From NCBI GenBank assembly GCA_035640155.1, contig DASQWR010000064.1, positions 1 through 60,842 of the forward strand: 60,842 bases of DNA, read 5' to 3'. The notes beneath the pieces are model-generated. The model worked only from the letters and a program-made list of their open reading frames with translations, made no database searches and had not been told where the DNA came from. Shown one piece after another: positions 1 to 8,766 of the stretch (within the stretch, counting starts at the first letter, position 1; every line of letters begins with the position of its first letter). This DNA is from JALYQB01 sp035640155 (GTDB taxonomy: Bacteria; Actinomycetota; Actinomycetes; Mycobacteriales; Pseudonocardiaceae). The position numbers were made by a program, and so were the translations under genes.

Positions 1-131
1 GCGAGCGCGTCCCCAGCGAGCAGCACGGTCAGCCCGGTGCCCACCGCGGCGGCCAGCACCACCCCGACGACGACCAGCGTTCCGGGACCCCCGCGGGGCG
101 GCGCGGGGCGTTCGGGTACGGGGGCCGTCAC
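1..131 (-). CDS. Start of an unidentified membrane or secreted protein (3' end outside window)
   Basis: Only about the first 43 codons lie in the window. They read a proline-rich basic start (VTAPVPERPAPPRGGPG) followed by one hydrophobic segment of about 22 residues, which looks like a signal anchor or first membrane helix. I chose the GTG at 131. An in-frame GTG at 203 overlaps the stop of the upstream membrane-protein gene (GTGA), so translational coupling from that start is also possible. The two genes are probably one transcription unit. No family can be named from this fragment. Confidence 0.5.
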   Translation of the reverse strand, partial: MTAPVPERPAPPRGGPGTLVVVGVVLAAAVGTGLTVLLAGDAL

Positions 132-199
132 GAGTACCAGGGTAAGGGTTTGGCTGCGAGAATCCCTCGAGCCGATGACGGCGGCAGCGCCATCAGCGC

Positions 200-1303
200 T
201 CACCGGCGCCCGGGCACCGGCTCTGACACCCGCTCCGGCCCCGTGGCCGCCGCCGGTTGGGCCTGGGCCGTCGGCAGCACCAGCGCTGCGAGCAGCCACC
301 CGACCAGCGCGGCGACGATCGGGATCCCGGTCCACAGCTCGGGGACCGTCGGGACCCGTCCGACCAGCACCGAGGCTACCCCGAGGTAGAGCGACCAGGT
401 CAGCAGCGGCGCGGCCGCGGCGAAGCCCCAGAACGCCGCGCGACGGGCCGCGGTGGGCCGCAGCACCAGCGCCAGTAGATCGACGCCGACACCGGCGGCC
501 ACGATCGACAGTGGCGTGCCGAGGTACTCGAAGCCGGTCAGCGTGGCCGAGATCAGCGCCGCCGTGGCGTAGCTGATGGTCGCCGCGCCGGCCGGTAGGT
601 GCCAGCGGCGGGCCAGCACCAGCAGCGGCGCGAGCAGCACGAGGTTCGTCACGACGATCCGCGCGGCGAGCATCTCCGCGTCGCCGTCGTCGAGGGTGGA
701 AAGGATCTCCACGATCGCGTCCGAGGAGAACAGGATCGCGTTGCCGTAGGCCAGGAACAGCAGTACCAGGCTCGCGGCGAACGCGAGCGTCAGCACCGCC
801 GGGAGCAGCGCCCGCAGCGTCGGCCCGGATGAGAGGTCCGGGTCGGCCCAGGCCGAGCGCAGCGGGCTCGTCACGATGACGACCATCGCCAGGACGAGGC
901 CCAGGTGGCTCGGGCTAAAGAAGACGTCGGTCCGCGTCTCGATGCCCAGCACGGTGTGCCACAGCAGGTCGATCGCGCCGGACACCACGAACACCGGCAG
1001 CGCGACCAGCGTCATCCCGTAGCCCGCCGGCACCGCCGCGATCCCACGACGGCCCCGCTCGGCGTGCCGCCACACGATCTCCAGCACCCAGGCGCCGGTC
1101 ACGGCGAACCCGCTGTAGAACACCGCGTGCCACGGGGTGAAGAACGTCTCCAGCTCCGGGGAGTCGGCGTGCGCGTAGGCGTCCAGGAACAGGCCCAGCA
1201 CGAACCACACCGACAGCACCGTCATGACGACGTCGGTCCGCCGCGACGCACGTGGGCGCGACTCCCCGGAGGTCCTGAGCAGACCCACGCCGATCTCCAC
1301 CAT
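200..1303 (-). CDS. Polytopic integral membrane protein of unknown function
   Basis: A protein of 367 residues when started at the ATG at 1303 (MVEIGVGLLRTSG). The frame stays open upstream, but the extra 42 residues look non-coding. About nine or ten hydrophobic helices span residues 25 to 345. An Asp/His-containing stretch (FFTPWHAVFYSGFA) follows the first helix and another (FFSPSHLGLVLAM) comes later. Repeated His/Asp residues next to membrane segments could bind metal or haem, but I recognise no named family. The next minus-strand gene starts at or just after its stop. Confidence 0.75.
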   Translation of the reverse strand: MVEIGVGLLRTSGESRPRASRRTDVVMTVLSVWFVLGLFLDAYAHADSPELETFFTPWHAVFYSGFAVTGAWVLEIVWRHAERGRRGIAAVPAGYGMTLVALPVFVVSGAIDLLWHTVLGIETRTDVFFSPSHLGLVLAMVVIVTSPLRSAWADPDLSSGPTLRALLPAVLTLAFAASLVLLFLAYGNAILFSSDAIVEILSTLDDGDAEMLAARIVVTNLVLLAPLLVLARRWHLPAGAATISYATAALISATLTGFEYLGTPLSIVAAGVGVDLLALVLRPTAARRAAFWGFAAAAPLLTWSLYLGVASVLVGRVPTVPELWTGIPIVAALVGWLLAALVLPTAQAQPAAATGPERVSEPVPGRR

Positions 1304-1507
1304 GGTCCGAGCTTCCCAGGGCCGGCGGGTCGGCGGTACCGGATTCTCCCCTGCCGGGCAATGGGAGCATGACCAACTGGCCCGCAGTCCGAGGTCGAGG
1401 TAGGTGACCGAAGCGCGCAACCTGGTCATGCCGAACGCCAGCGGCTCCTTCGAGTCACCGCCCGCTTCCGGCCTCGCTACGCTGACCGCAACGCCACCTG
1501 GTGCCAG

Positions 1508-1581
1508 GCCCCCGTAGCTCAGCCGGATAGAGCAAGCGACTTCTAATCGCTAGGCCGCAGGTTCGAGTCCTGCCGGGGGCA
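1508..1581 (+). tRNA. tRNA-Arg (anticodon TCT)
   Basis: A complete cloverleaf can be drawn. The 7-bp acceptor stem is GCCCCCG/CGGGGGC, with a D arm GCTC/GAGC. The anticodon stem AGCGA/TCGCT encloses the loop CTTCTAA, so the anticodon is TCT (reads AGA/AGG codons). The T arm GCAGG-TTCGAGT-CCTGC is canonical, and the discriminator base is A at 1581. No CCA is encoded. It stands alone, at the left edge of the accessory block. Confidence 0.96.
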
Positions 1582-1715
1582 CCCAAGTGGCCTTACTCGA
1601 ACCACGGCCGGACAGCACCATCGCGGAGTGGCCTTTTCACCAGCCAGCAGGCCGCAGCTTGGCGCCTTGACCGCGTGGGATGTCTTCATCACATCAACCT
1701 CGGCAGGGCGGGTGC

Positions 1716-2810
1716 TCAGACCCAGACCCAGGTGACCGTCGGCTCGTTGTCGCCGGTGGCATTGGCGATGAGCTGGGCACTCTGCTCGGCCTTGGCGCGC
1801 TGCGCGGGGGCCACGCTGCCGAAGGGGGTGATCGTCACTTCGTGATCGCTGCGGCGATAGCGCCAGGTGCCGGCCACCTCGCCGTCGACCAGCAGCGCCC
1901 CCGGTCCTGCGAGAGCCCGCCACACCTGTTGGCGTCGCTTGCTCTCAGGGACGAGCAAGGTCCGGTCGACCTGACGCAGGTAGGGATCGTTGGGCGGGAC
2001 GAGGACGACCCCGTCGGGCTTCGGCGCCTCCTGCACTGCTTCCACGAGTGCCTCGGGCAGGTCGTAGCGCCGATTGTCGACCTGAACCCGGACCAGGTCG
2101 TCGCCCAGTCCCTTCCACAGGTCGGCGACAGCCTCGGTGTCGCCCTCCATCCAATCGCGGAACAGAGTCCTGCAGGTCGGGCCGTTCACTCGGAGGTAGG
2201 CGTTCAACAACGCCAGGCGCGGGTGGTCGACCTTCTCCTGCCGATGGTCCGGAGTCGGGTGCAGCATGGTCGCCCGTTGTTCCCCGGGGCCGAGGACGAT
2301 CTGTTCCTGACGCCCAGCCGCGCGGAACAGCGCGTCAGGAACATGGTCTGCCTTGCAGCGTGCGCACCACGTCACCAGCGGGGCCGACACGCGGCCGGCC
2401 ACCTCGCTGCTTGCCTTCGACTTCGACGTCGGGGCGGTCACCACGGCGCTCAGGGCAGCCGCCACCTCCGCGACCGCCTCGACGTAGGCGGCTCCCTCGT
2501 ACGACTCCTGGGGGGCGAGTGCGTCACGGACGAAGTCCAGATGAGCCAGACGATGCGCATGCGGCGCTCCTCGCACGGACCACAGACTCACCAGCGGACC
2601 ATCGGGACAGATCGCCTTCGTGACGCTCGTTGAACCGATCCTGCTCGTGCGCTGAATCAGCGACTGCTCCGCGCCGGCCTGCCGACTGCCCTGGAATCCC
2701 AGCAGCAACAGGTCGTCGAGCACGTCGTTGCGGGAACGGCCGTCCAGGCCATGCCCCTGCCATCGGAAGCCCAGCCAGTGAGCCCTGCCCACGGCGATGG
2801 CGTCAGCCAT
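1716..2810 (-). CDS. AlkZ-like winged-helix DNA-binding protein
   Basis: A protein of 364 residues, the usual length for the winged-helix AlkZ/YcaQ-like family, whose characterised members are DNA glycosylases acting on bulky or crosslinked adducts. Family-like features include LIQRTSRIGS near residue 52, LVSLWSVRGAPHAHR near 73, and a C-terminal GALLVDGEVAGTWRYRR stretch. The ATG start at 2810 has no strong ribosome site. It stands alone between tRNA-Arg and a divergent sulfotransferase gene. Many relatives are annotated only as winged-helix proteins, so glycosylase activity is inference from the family. Confidence 0.8.
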   Translation of the reverse strand: MADAIAVGRAHWLGFRWQGHGLDGRSRNDVLDDLLLLGFQGSRQAGAEQSLIQRTSRIGSTSVTKAICPDGPLVSLWSVRGAPHAHRLAHLDFVRDALAPQESYEGAAYVEAVAEVAAALSAVVTAPTSKSKASSEVAGRVSAPLVTWCARCKADHVPDALFRAAGRQEQIVLGPGEQRATMLHPTPDHRQEKVDHPRLALLNAYLRVNGPTCRTLFRDWMEGDTEAVADLWKGLGDDLVRVQVDNRRYDLPEALVEAVQEAPKPDGVVLVPPNDPYLRQVDRTLLVPESKRRQQVWRALAGPGALLVDGEVAGTWRYRRSDHEVTITPFGSVAPAQRAKAEQSAQLIANATGDNEPTVTWVWV

Positions 2811-2985
2811 GGTGTCACTCTATTGGTGGCCGTGTTCCTGACCACGCGTTCCGGGACGGCAATCCGGGTGGCGGGGAGCTGGCGGGGAGCACCCCGGCCG
2901 GGCAACCTGTAACAGGTGCTCTCCTGATGCGCCTCAGTGGCGACTGTGGGGTCCGGGCATGCGTTCAAGGTGCGGGAAGTGACTG

Positions 2986-3912
2986 GTGGGTGAACGCGAG
3001 CTGGTCCGCTATCGAGGGCTCGTGTACGACAGTGATCGGTGGCGTGGATTCGTGTTCCGCCCCGGCGACATCGTGATCAGCACGCCACCGAAGTGCGGAA
3101 CAACCTGGACCCAGATGATCTGCGCGCTGCTGGTTCTGCAAGAGCCGGTGCTCACGCAGCCGCTGTCGGTGCTCTCACCATGGCTGGACATGCTCTCCCG
3201 AGCCCGCCGCGACGTGCTCGCCGACCTCGAAGCCCAACGACACCGACGCTTCATCAAGACCCACACACCGCTCGACGGGCTCCCGCTGGATACGTCGGTC
3301 ACCTACATTTGCGTGGGACGCGACCCGCGCGATGTGGCGTTGTCCATGGACCACCACAGGGCGAACATGGACTTCGACGCATTCCTCGCAGCGAGGAACG
3401 CGGCCGCTTCGGTCGACGGCATCACCCCCGAGCAGGTGACCCCGCCTTCGTGGGCAGACGGTGAACGGCAGCGTTTCTGGGCTTGGGTCGATGACGACAC
3501 GCCGCCGACCGAGCTGGCCTCGTCTCTGCTCCGAACGCTGCACCACCTCCAGAGCTTCTGGGACGCACCGGAGAGCGTCGATGTCGTGATGGTGCACTTC
3601 GACGACCTGCGTGCTGATCTTGAAGGTCAGATGCGGGCCTTGGCCGACCGGCTCGCCATCACCGTCCCCGAGGCGCAGTGGCCCGAGCTGGTCAGCGCCG
3701 CGACCTTCGACGAGATGCGCGCCCGCGCGGCCCTGACTGCACCCAACGCCCAGAGTGCGATCTGGCACGACAACGAGCGCTTCTTCCACCGCGGCACCAG
3801 CGGCCAGTGGCGGGATCTGCTCGATGACGACGACCTCGAGCGCTACCGAGCCCGCGCCAAGGCCATCGGCTCCGCTGCCGTGGTCGACTGGGTGCACCGC
3901 GGCTCCCTGTGA
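2986..3912 (+). CDS. PAPS-dependent sulfotransferase
   Basis: A protein of 308 residues. The 5'-phosphosulfate loop is TPPKCGTTW (residues 33-41). A KTHTPLD stretch follows at 91-97, and the 3'-phosphate-binding segment VGRDPRDVALSM (110-121) contains the conserved Arg112 and Ser120. It should transfer sulfate from PAPS to a small-molecule hydroxyl or amine in the cytoplasm; the acceptor cannot be read from sequence. The GTG start is preceded by GGAAG at good spacing. The next gene starts 52 bases downstream on the same strand, so co-transcription is possible. Confidence 0.88.
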   Translation: MGERELVRYRGLVYDSDRWRGFVFRPGDIVISTPPKCGTTWTQMICALLVLQEPVLTQPLSVLSPWLDMLSRARRDVLADLEAQRHRRFIKTHTPLDGLPLDTSVTYICVGRDPRDVALSMDHHRANMDFDAFLAARNAAASVDGITPEQVTPPSWADGERQRFWAWVDDDTPPTELASSLLRTLHHLQSFWDAPESVDVVMVHFDDLRADLEGQMRALADRLAITVPEAQWPELVSAATFDEMRARAALTAPNAQSAIWHDNERFFHRGTSGQWRDLLDDDDLERYRARAKAIGSAAVVDWVHRGSL

Positions 3913-3964
3913 CAGTTTTTCATCGGACGTTGAGTTTCGGTCGCAGCGGCGCTACTGTTCGGTG

Positions 3965-6658
3965 ATGACCACCGTGCAGCGACCGGGTTGGGTCGAGCAG
4001 GAACTGATCCTCGATCTCGCCTGTCTCGGTCCGCAGCTGCTGCCCGTGGTGGGGGGCAAAGCAGCGAATCTCGGCGAGCTGATCCGCGCGGGGCTTCGGG
4101 TGCCACCAGGGTTCTGCGTCACCACGGCGGCCTACCAGCAGATCGCCGCCGCCGCCGAGCTGGGCGCAGTCATCGACGCCGCCGGTCCCGGGGCGCAGGA
4201 GGCGGGCCGGCTGGTCGAGCTGGCCGAGCGAGCCCGCACCGTGATACTCGCGTCGCCGGTGCCGGCCGCAGTTGCCGATGCGGTTGATCGCGCCTATCGC
4301 GCCCTCGGCGACGACGTCCCAGTCGCGGTGCGGTCCTCGGCGACCGCGGAGGACCTGCCCACGGCGAGTTTCGCCGGCCAGCAGGACACCTACCTCAACG
4401 TCGTCGGTGCGGATGCCGTGCTCGATGCGGTGCGCCGATGCTGGGCGTCGTTGTGGACCGACCGGGCAGTCAGCTATCGGGCAGCCAACGGCATCGACCA
4501 CAGCACCGTGCAGCTGGCAGTCGTGGTCCAGCGGATGATCGACCCCAGGGTCGCCGGGGTGCTCTTCACCGCCGACCCGGTGACCGGCCACCGCGGGCAC
4601 ACCGTCATCGATGCCAGCCCCGGCCTGGGCGAGGCGGTGGTGTCCGGTGCGGTCAACCCCGACCACTTCGTCGTCGACGCCGCCGGCACGGTTCTGGAAC
4701 GCAGGCTGGGTGACAAGCGAGTGGTCGTCCGCTCGCTGCCCGGCGGCGGCACCGAACACAGTGCGCGCCCCGCAGACACCCAGCAGCCCTGCCTGAGTGA
4801 TGGGCAGATTCGCGATCTCACCGTGCTGGGGCAGCGGGTCCAGGTCCACTACCACGGCGCCCCGCAGGACATCGAGTGGGCACTGGACGGCGCCGGGGCG
4901 CTGTGGCTGACCCAGGCCCGGGCGATCACCACGCTGTACCCGCTGCCGACCCCACCGGAGCGGGAGCTGCGCGTCTACCTCTGCTTGAGTCTCGCGCAGG
5001 GGCTGACCCGCCCGATAACCCCGATGGGCATGGCGGCATTCCGGCTGATCGCGTCCTGCGCGTCGGAGGTGGTGTTCGGCTCCGTGGTCAGCGACCCGCT
5101 GGCCGGGCCGGCGGCGTTCGCGGAGGCCGGCCAGCGGCCCTTCATCGACGTCACCCCCGTGCTGCACAGCCGGGTGGGTCGGGTGCTGGTGCCCCGGATC
5201 CTCGACGTGATGGAGGCTCGGTCGGCGGTGGTGCTCCGGCGCCTGGGCGACGACCCGCGGCTGGCGGAGCGGACCAGGTCACGATGGCCGTTCCTCCGGC
5301 GTCTGCTCGCGGTGGCCGTGCGCTTCCGAATCCCGCTGCAGATCGCCCAGGCGCTGGTCAGCCCGGCCGCGGCGCGGCGGCGCGTCGACCACGTCGGCCG
5401 ACGGCTACGTTCCCGGCTCACCGTGCCGGCGGGCGTCACCGGCGGGCAACGGTTGGACCACACCCAGCACCTGCTCGGAACCGTGGTCATCCCGATCATG
5501 CCGACGATCACTCCCGTCGCCGGAGCCGGATTCCTCGCCCAAGCCCTGGCTGGCAAGCTCGCCCGCGCCGAACTGGAGCCCGGTGAGTCGGACGAAGTGC
5601 TGCGCGGGTTGCCCCACAACGTCACCACCACGATGGATCTCCGGCTGTGGGCACTGGCGAGCCGGGTCCGCACCGATCCGACGGCTACCGCCGCGCTGCA
5701 GGGGACGGCCCCGGCGGTGCTGGCGCAGCGCTTCACCAACCGCCAGTTGCCGCCACTGCTGCAGCGCGGCCTCGAGGAGTTCCTGGCCCAGCACGGCCAC
5801 CGGGCTGTCGCCGAGATCGACGTGGGCATGCCTCGCTGGTCTGACGACCCGACCCACATCGTGGGCGTGCTGGCCAACTACCTGCGGCTGCAGGACCCGG
5901 ACCTCGCCCCGGACGCGCAGTTCGCCCGGGGTGCTCGCGCCGCCGACGCGACGGTGACCCGGGTCGTCAGCAGAGTGCGACGCCGCAGCCGGCTCCGAGC
6001 CACCGCGGTGCGCGTCGCGCTGGGGCGGGCACGAGAGCTGGTCGGCCTGCGCGAAACACACAAGGACTACCTGGTGCGCGTCCTGGCCCACGTCCGAGAG
6101 CAGCTGGCCGCGGTCGGCGCCGAACTCGCCGGCCGCGGGCTGCTGGCCGAGCCCGACGACGTGTTCTTCCTTGATCTCGTCCAGGCCCGGGCCGCGCTCG
6201 AAGGTCAGGACGTCCGTGCTGTCGTCACACAGCGCCGGGAAGGCTATGAACGGGAGCTGCGGCGCCGGCAGGTGCCACGAGTCATGCTGTCCGACGGCAC
6301 CGTGCCCGAGGCGCTCGCGGCCGCGGACCAGGTACCCGCCGAGGGGCAACTGACCGGCACCCCCGCCTCCGCCGGCACCGAGACCGCCACCGCGCGAGTG
6401 GTGCTCGATCCGGTCGGAGCTCACCTGGAACCAGGGGAGATCCTCGTAGCGCCGTCCACCGATCCCGGGTGGACGCCGCTGTTCCTCACCGCCGGCGGGC
6501 TGGTGATGGAGATGGGGGGCGCGAACTCCCACGGCGCTGTCGTCGCCCGCGAGTACGGCATCCCCGCCGTGGTGGGAGTCCCCGACGCGACCCTGCGCAT
6601 CACCACCGGACAGCGAATCACCGTCCACGGCACCACCGGTCTCATCGAGCTGCCGTAA
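3965..6658 (+). CDS. PEP-synthase-like phosphotransferase resembling rifampin phosphotransferase
   Basis: A protein of 897 residues from the ATG at 3965; the frame is open further upstream but overlaps the sulfotransferase. Three parts are seen in order: an N-terminal PPDK/PEP-synthase ATP-grasp (GGKAANLGELIRAG; AVRSSATAEDLP; LTQARAITTLYPLP), a middle region, and a C-terminal swivelling phospho-His domain with GGANSHGAVVAREYG, catalytic His about 856. The link LTQARAITTLYPLP and the SHGAVVAREYG form match rifampin phosphotransferases (about 870 aa) better than housekeeping PEP synthase. Many actinomycete paralogues are untested, so rifamycin inactivation is only a possibility. No obvious rifamycin-associated palindrome lies just upstream. 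Confidence 0.75.
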   Translation: MTTVQRPGWVEQELILDLACLGPQLLPVVGGKAANLGELIRAGLRVPPGFCVTTAAYQQIAAAAELGAVIDAAGPGAQEAGRLVELAERARTVILASPVPAAVADAVDRAYRALGDDVPVAVRSSATAEDLPTASFAGQQDTYLNVVGADAVLDAVRRCWASLWTDRAVSYRAANGIDHSTVQLAVVVQRMIDPRVAGVLFTADPVTGHRGHTVIDASPGLGEAVVSGAVNPDHFVVDAAGTVLERRLGDKRVVVRSLPGGGTEHSARPADTQQPCLSDGQIRDLTVLGQRVQVHYHGAPQDIEWALDGAGALWLTQARAITTLYPLPTPPERELRVYLCLSLAQGLTRPITPMGMAAFRLIASCASEVVFGSVVSDPLAGPAAFAEAGQRPFIDVTPVLHSRVGRVLVPRILDVMEARSAVVLRRLGDDPRLAERTRSRWPFLRRLLAVAVRFRIPLQIAQALVSPAAARRRVDHVGRRLRSRLTVPAGVTGGQRLDHTQHLLGTVVIPIMPTITPVAGAGFLAQALAGKLARAELEPGESDEVLRGLPHNVTTTMDLRLWALASRVRTDPTATAALQGTAPAVLAQRFTNRQLPPLLQRGLEEFLAQHGHRAVAEIDVGMPRWSDDPTHIVGVLANYLRLQDPDLAPDAQFARGARAADATVTRVVSRVRRRSRLRATAVRVALGRARELVGLRETHKDYLVRVLAHVREQLAAVGAELAGRGLLAEPDDVFFLDLVQARAALEGQDVRAVVTQRREGYERELRRRQVPRVMLSDGTVPEALAAADQVPAEGQLTGTPASAGTETATARVVLDPVGAHLEPGEILVAPSTDPGWTPLFLTAGGLVMEMGGANSHGAVVAREYGIPAVVGVPDATLRITTGQRITVHGTTGLIELP

Positions 6659-6962
6659 CTACCGACCGTTCGAGTCCGCCCCGTCCAACCTGATTCATCT
6701 CATGAGCGGTGACTTCGGCGGCGCGCTCAGCCGGTCACACGGCTGCGCGCTGGAAGCGCGGCATGCCGGAGGTGATCACTAGCAGCAGGACCTGGCCGTC
6801 GGCGGGCACGGACCAACCACGAGCACTACCGCGCCCCCGAAGGGTTGCCCGCGCGGCGGGACGACGGGCAAGGACTCGACGCTGACCGTAAGATAAGTGA
6901 TCATTGTGCTCGGTCCGGGTACCTCCCGCGGCCCCTCGCGAACCACAAGAAGGGCAACCCTC
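6659..6962 (+). other. Intergenic region upstream of the DoxX-like gene
   Basis: About 300 bases without a convincing gene. Two TGATCA-containing octamers occur 114 bases apart as inverted copies (TGATCACT near 6774 and AGTGATCA near 6896). TAAGAT near 6890 is a weak -10 candidate for the downstream gene. Nothing else is recognised. Confidence 0.3.
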
Positions 6963-7496
6963 ATGCCGGACACCACCGAGCAGGCCGGGCGCCTGGGTGC
7001 CCCGCCGCGTTCCCTGGCTCGCGGCTTCGCCGCACTGCGGATCCTCTTCGGGCTGCTTTGGCTGAGCAACGCCCTAGCGAAGATCTTCGGAGTGAAAAGC
7101 TTGGACTGGGGCCCGTTCTCCTTCACCCTTATCGATCGCTCGGCAGCCCGGGGAATCCTCAGCGGAGCCGTCGCCGAAACCTGGATCGCCCCGTTGCGCA
7201 CGATCTACACCGACCTGGTGCTGGCCAACTGGGGGTTCTTCCAGTGGTTCCTCACTGTCGCCGAGTTCGCGGTCGGACTCGGGCTGCTGTTCGGCATTGC
7301 CACCCGGCTGGCGGCGGTGGGCGGGCTGCTGCTCGTCACCCCGATCTGGCTGATGCTGTGGGATACTTCCCTCTATCTGTGGGAGTATCCGCTGGACTTG
7401 TTCCCGCTCGTCCTGCTGGCGATCGTGCCGGCCGGCCGATTGTTGGGCCTGGACGGCAAGCTCGCTGCCGTTTTCCACGGACGCTGGCCCTTCTAG
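6963..7496 (+). CDS. DoxX/DoxD-like integral membrane protein
   Basis: A protein of 177 residues from the ATG at 6963, chosen for the upstream AGAAGGG; an ATG at 6897 in frame is less likely. About four membrane helices are seen: ALRILFGLLWLSNALAKIFG near the start, then FFQWFLTVAEFAVGLGLLFG, VGGLLLVTPIWLMLW and FPLVLLAIVPAGRLLGL. The four-helix plan and the early xRxxxGxxxLxxxxxK pattern fit the DoxX superfamily. Some members (DoxD) act with thiosulfate:quinone oxidoreductase and others in redox balance. It is followed on the same strand by the acyl-CoA dehydrogenase operon after 137 bases, so it may belong with it. Confidence 0.7.
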   Translation: MPDTTEQAGRLGAPPRSLARGFAALRILFGLLWLSNALAKIFGVKSLDWGPFSFTLIDRSAARGILSGAVAETWIAPLRTIYTDLVLANWGFFQWFLTVAEFAVGLGLLFGIATRLAAVGGLLLVTPIWLMLWDTSLYLWEYPLDLFPLVLLAIVPAGRLLGLDGKLAAVFHGRWPF

Positions 7497-7530
7497 CACG
7501 TGTCCTGCCGTTTATCGAATTCATGTCATC

Positions 7531-7572
7531 GGAAAGATCGCCGTCGCCGCATCACTGGGACAAAATCTTTCC
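7531..7572 (+). promoter_or_regulatory. Inverted repeat GGAAAGAT/ATCTTTCC upstream of the acyl-CoA dehydrogenase operon
   Basis: GGAAAGAT (7531-7538) and its exact complement ATCTTTCC (7565-7572) flank a 26-base spacer. A further near-palindrome GGAAAGTCTTCC lies at 7601-7612, about 20 bases before the GTG start. Three copies of the same GGAAAG theme in 80 bases suggest an operator or a structured leader for the downstream operon. No known regulator motif is recognised. Confidence 0.35.
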
Positions 7573-7633
7573 TGGTAGCCGGCGTCAGCAGTTGCATCGC
7601 GGAAAGTCTTCCTGAGAGAAAGGATGTCGGAGC

Positions 7634-8749
7634 GTGGATCTGAAGACACAACTTGAGCCGGTGCTTGCCATTGCCCGTGAGTCAGCCCACGAGGTTGACG
7701 CCACGGCCAGGTTCCCAGAGGAGGCCGTCGCGGCACTGCGAGAGTCCGGGCTGCTCGGGCTCACTCTGCCCGCTGAGGTGGGGGGCCTAGGTGGAGGTCC
7801 GCACGAGCTCGCAGAAGTCGTGAGCTCGTTGGCCAGCGCGTGTGGCTCGACCGCCATGATCTATCTGATGCACGTCACCGCCGCCGTGCCGGTGGCCGCG
7901 GCACCCCCGCCTGGCCTGCCCGACCTGTTGCCCGAGCTGGCCAGCGGTCAAGCACTGGCAACCCTGGCGTTTTCCGAGGCCGGATCCCGCTCACACTTCT
8001 GGGCGCCGGTGTCACACGCCCAGCGCAACGGCGCAGGCGTGCGGCTACAGGCCCGCAAGAGCTGGGTGACGTCCGCGGGTCACGCCGACGTCTACGTCGC
8101 CTCCACACTGACCGCGGACGCCGACACTGTCGACATATTCGCAATTCCCGCGGAAATCTCGGGTGTCAGGGTTGCTGGGCAATGGCGTGGGCTGGGGCTG
8201 CGCGGCAACGCGTCTGCCCCCATGACCATTGACGTCGAGGTGCCCGAAAGCTACCGGCTCGGGGTGGCTGGCGGAGGCTTCGATCTGATGCTGCAGGCGG
8301 TGATGCCGTGGTTCAACCTCGGCAACGCAGCAGTATCCGTCGGACTGTGCCAGGCCACCGTGGACGCAGCAGTCCGGCACGCCAGTGCCGCGCGGCTGGA
8401 GCATCTCGATGAAAGCCTGTCCGAGTTGCCCACCATCCGCGCCCAACTGGCCAGGATGTCGATCGAGCTGGCGTACACGCGGTCCTATGTCGCCCAGGCA
8501 GCCGGCCGGCTCGCCCAACCCGCCGACGACACAATGCTGCACGTGCTGGGCGTCAAGGCCGCGGCCAACGATGCGGCGCTGCGCATCACCGACTCCGCGA
8601 TGCGCGTGTGCGGCGGCGCTGCGTTCTCCGAACACCTCCAGATCGACCGCTACTTCCGAGATTCCAGAGCAGGCCACGTGATGGCTCCTACCGCCGACGT
8701 CCTCTACGACTTCTATGGCAAGGCCATCACCGGTCAACCGCTGTTCTAA
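7634..8749 (+). CDS. Acyl-CoA dehydrogenase-family flavoprotein
   Basis: A protein of 371 residues with the acyl-CoA dehydrogenase plan. An N-terminal helical domain (PEEAVAALRESGLLGLTLPAEVGGLGGG) is followed by a middle beta domain (ALATLAFSEAGSRSHFWAP; KSWVTSAGHADVYV) and a C-terminal four-helix domain ending in the usual MRVCGGAAFSEHLQIDRYFRDSRAG. No clear catalytic Glu in the GYG-type position can be assigned, so it may use a non-CoA substrate, as SfnB/DszC-like members do. The GTG start follows GTCGGAG. First gene of a tight three-gene unit; the next start is 17 bases after its stop. Confidence 0.85.
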   Translation: MDLKTQLEPVLAIARESAHEVDATARFPEEAVAALRESGLLGLTLPAEVGGLGGGPHELAEVVSSLASACGSTAMIYLMHVTAAVPVAAAPPPGLPDLLPELASGQALATLAFSEAGSRSHFWAPVSHAQRNGAGVRLQARKSWVTSAGHADVYVASTLTADADTVDIFAIPAEISGVRVAGQWRGLGLRGNASAPMTIDVEVPESYRLGVAGGGFDLMLQAVMPWFNLGNAAVSVGLCQATVDAAVRHASAARLEHLDESLSELPTIRAQLARMSIELAYTRSYVAQAAGRLAQPADDTMLHVLGVKAAANDAALRITDSAMRVCGGAAFSEHLQIDRYFRDSRAGHVMAPTADVLYDFYGKAITGQPLF

Positions 8750-8766
8750 CCGAAGGGAGACTGGAC

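Noticed and set aside
1582..1715. Attachment-site repeat downstream of tRNA-Arg
   Set aside because: No second copy of the tRNA 3' end was found in the accessory block.
3913..3964. Rifamycin-associated palindrome before the rph-like gene
   Set aside because: The 52 bases hold no 19-base GC-rich palindrome of the expected form.
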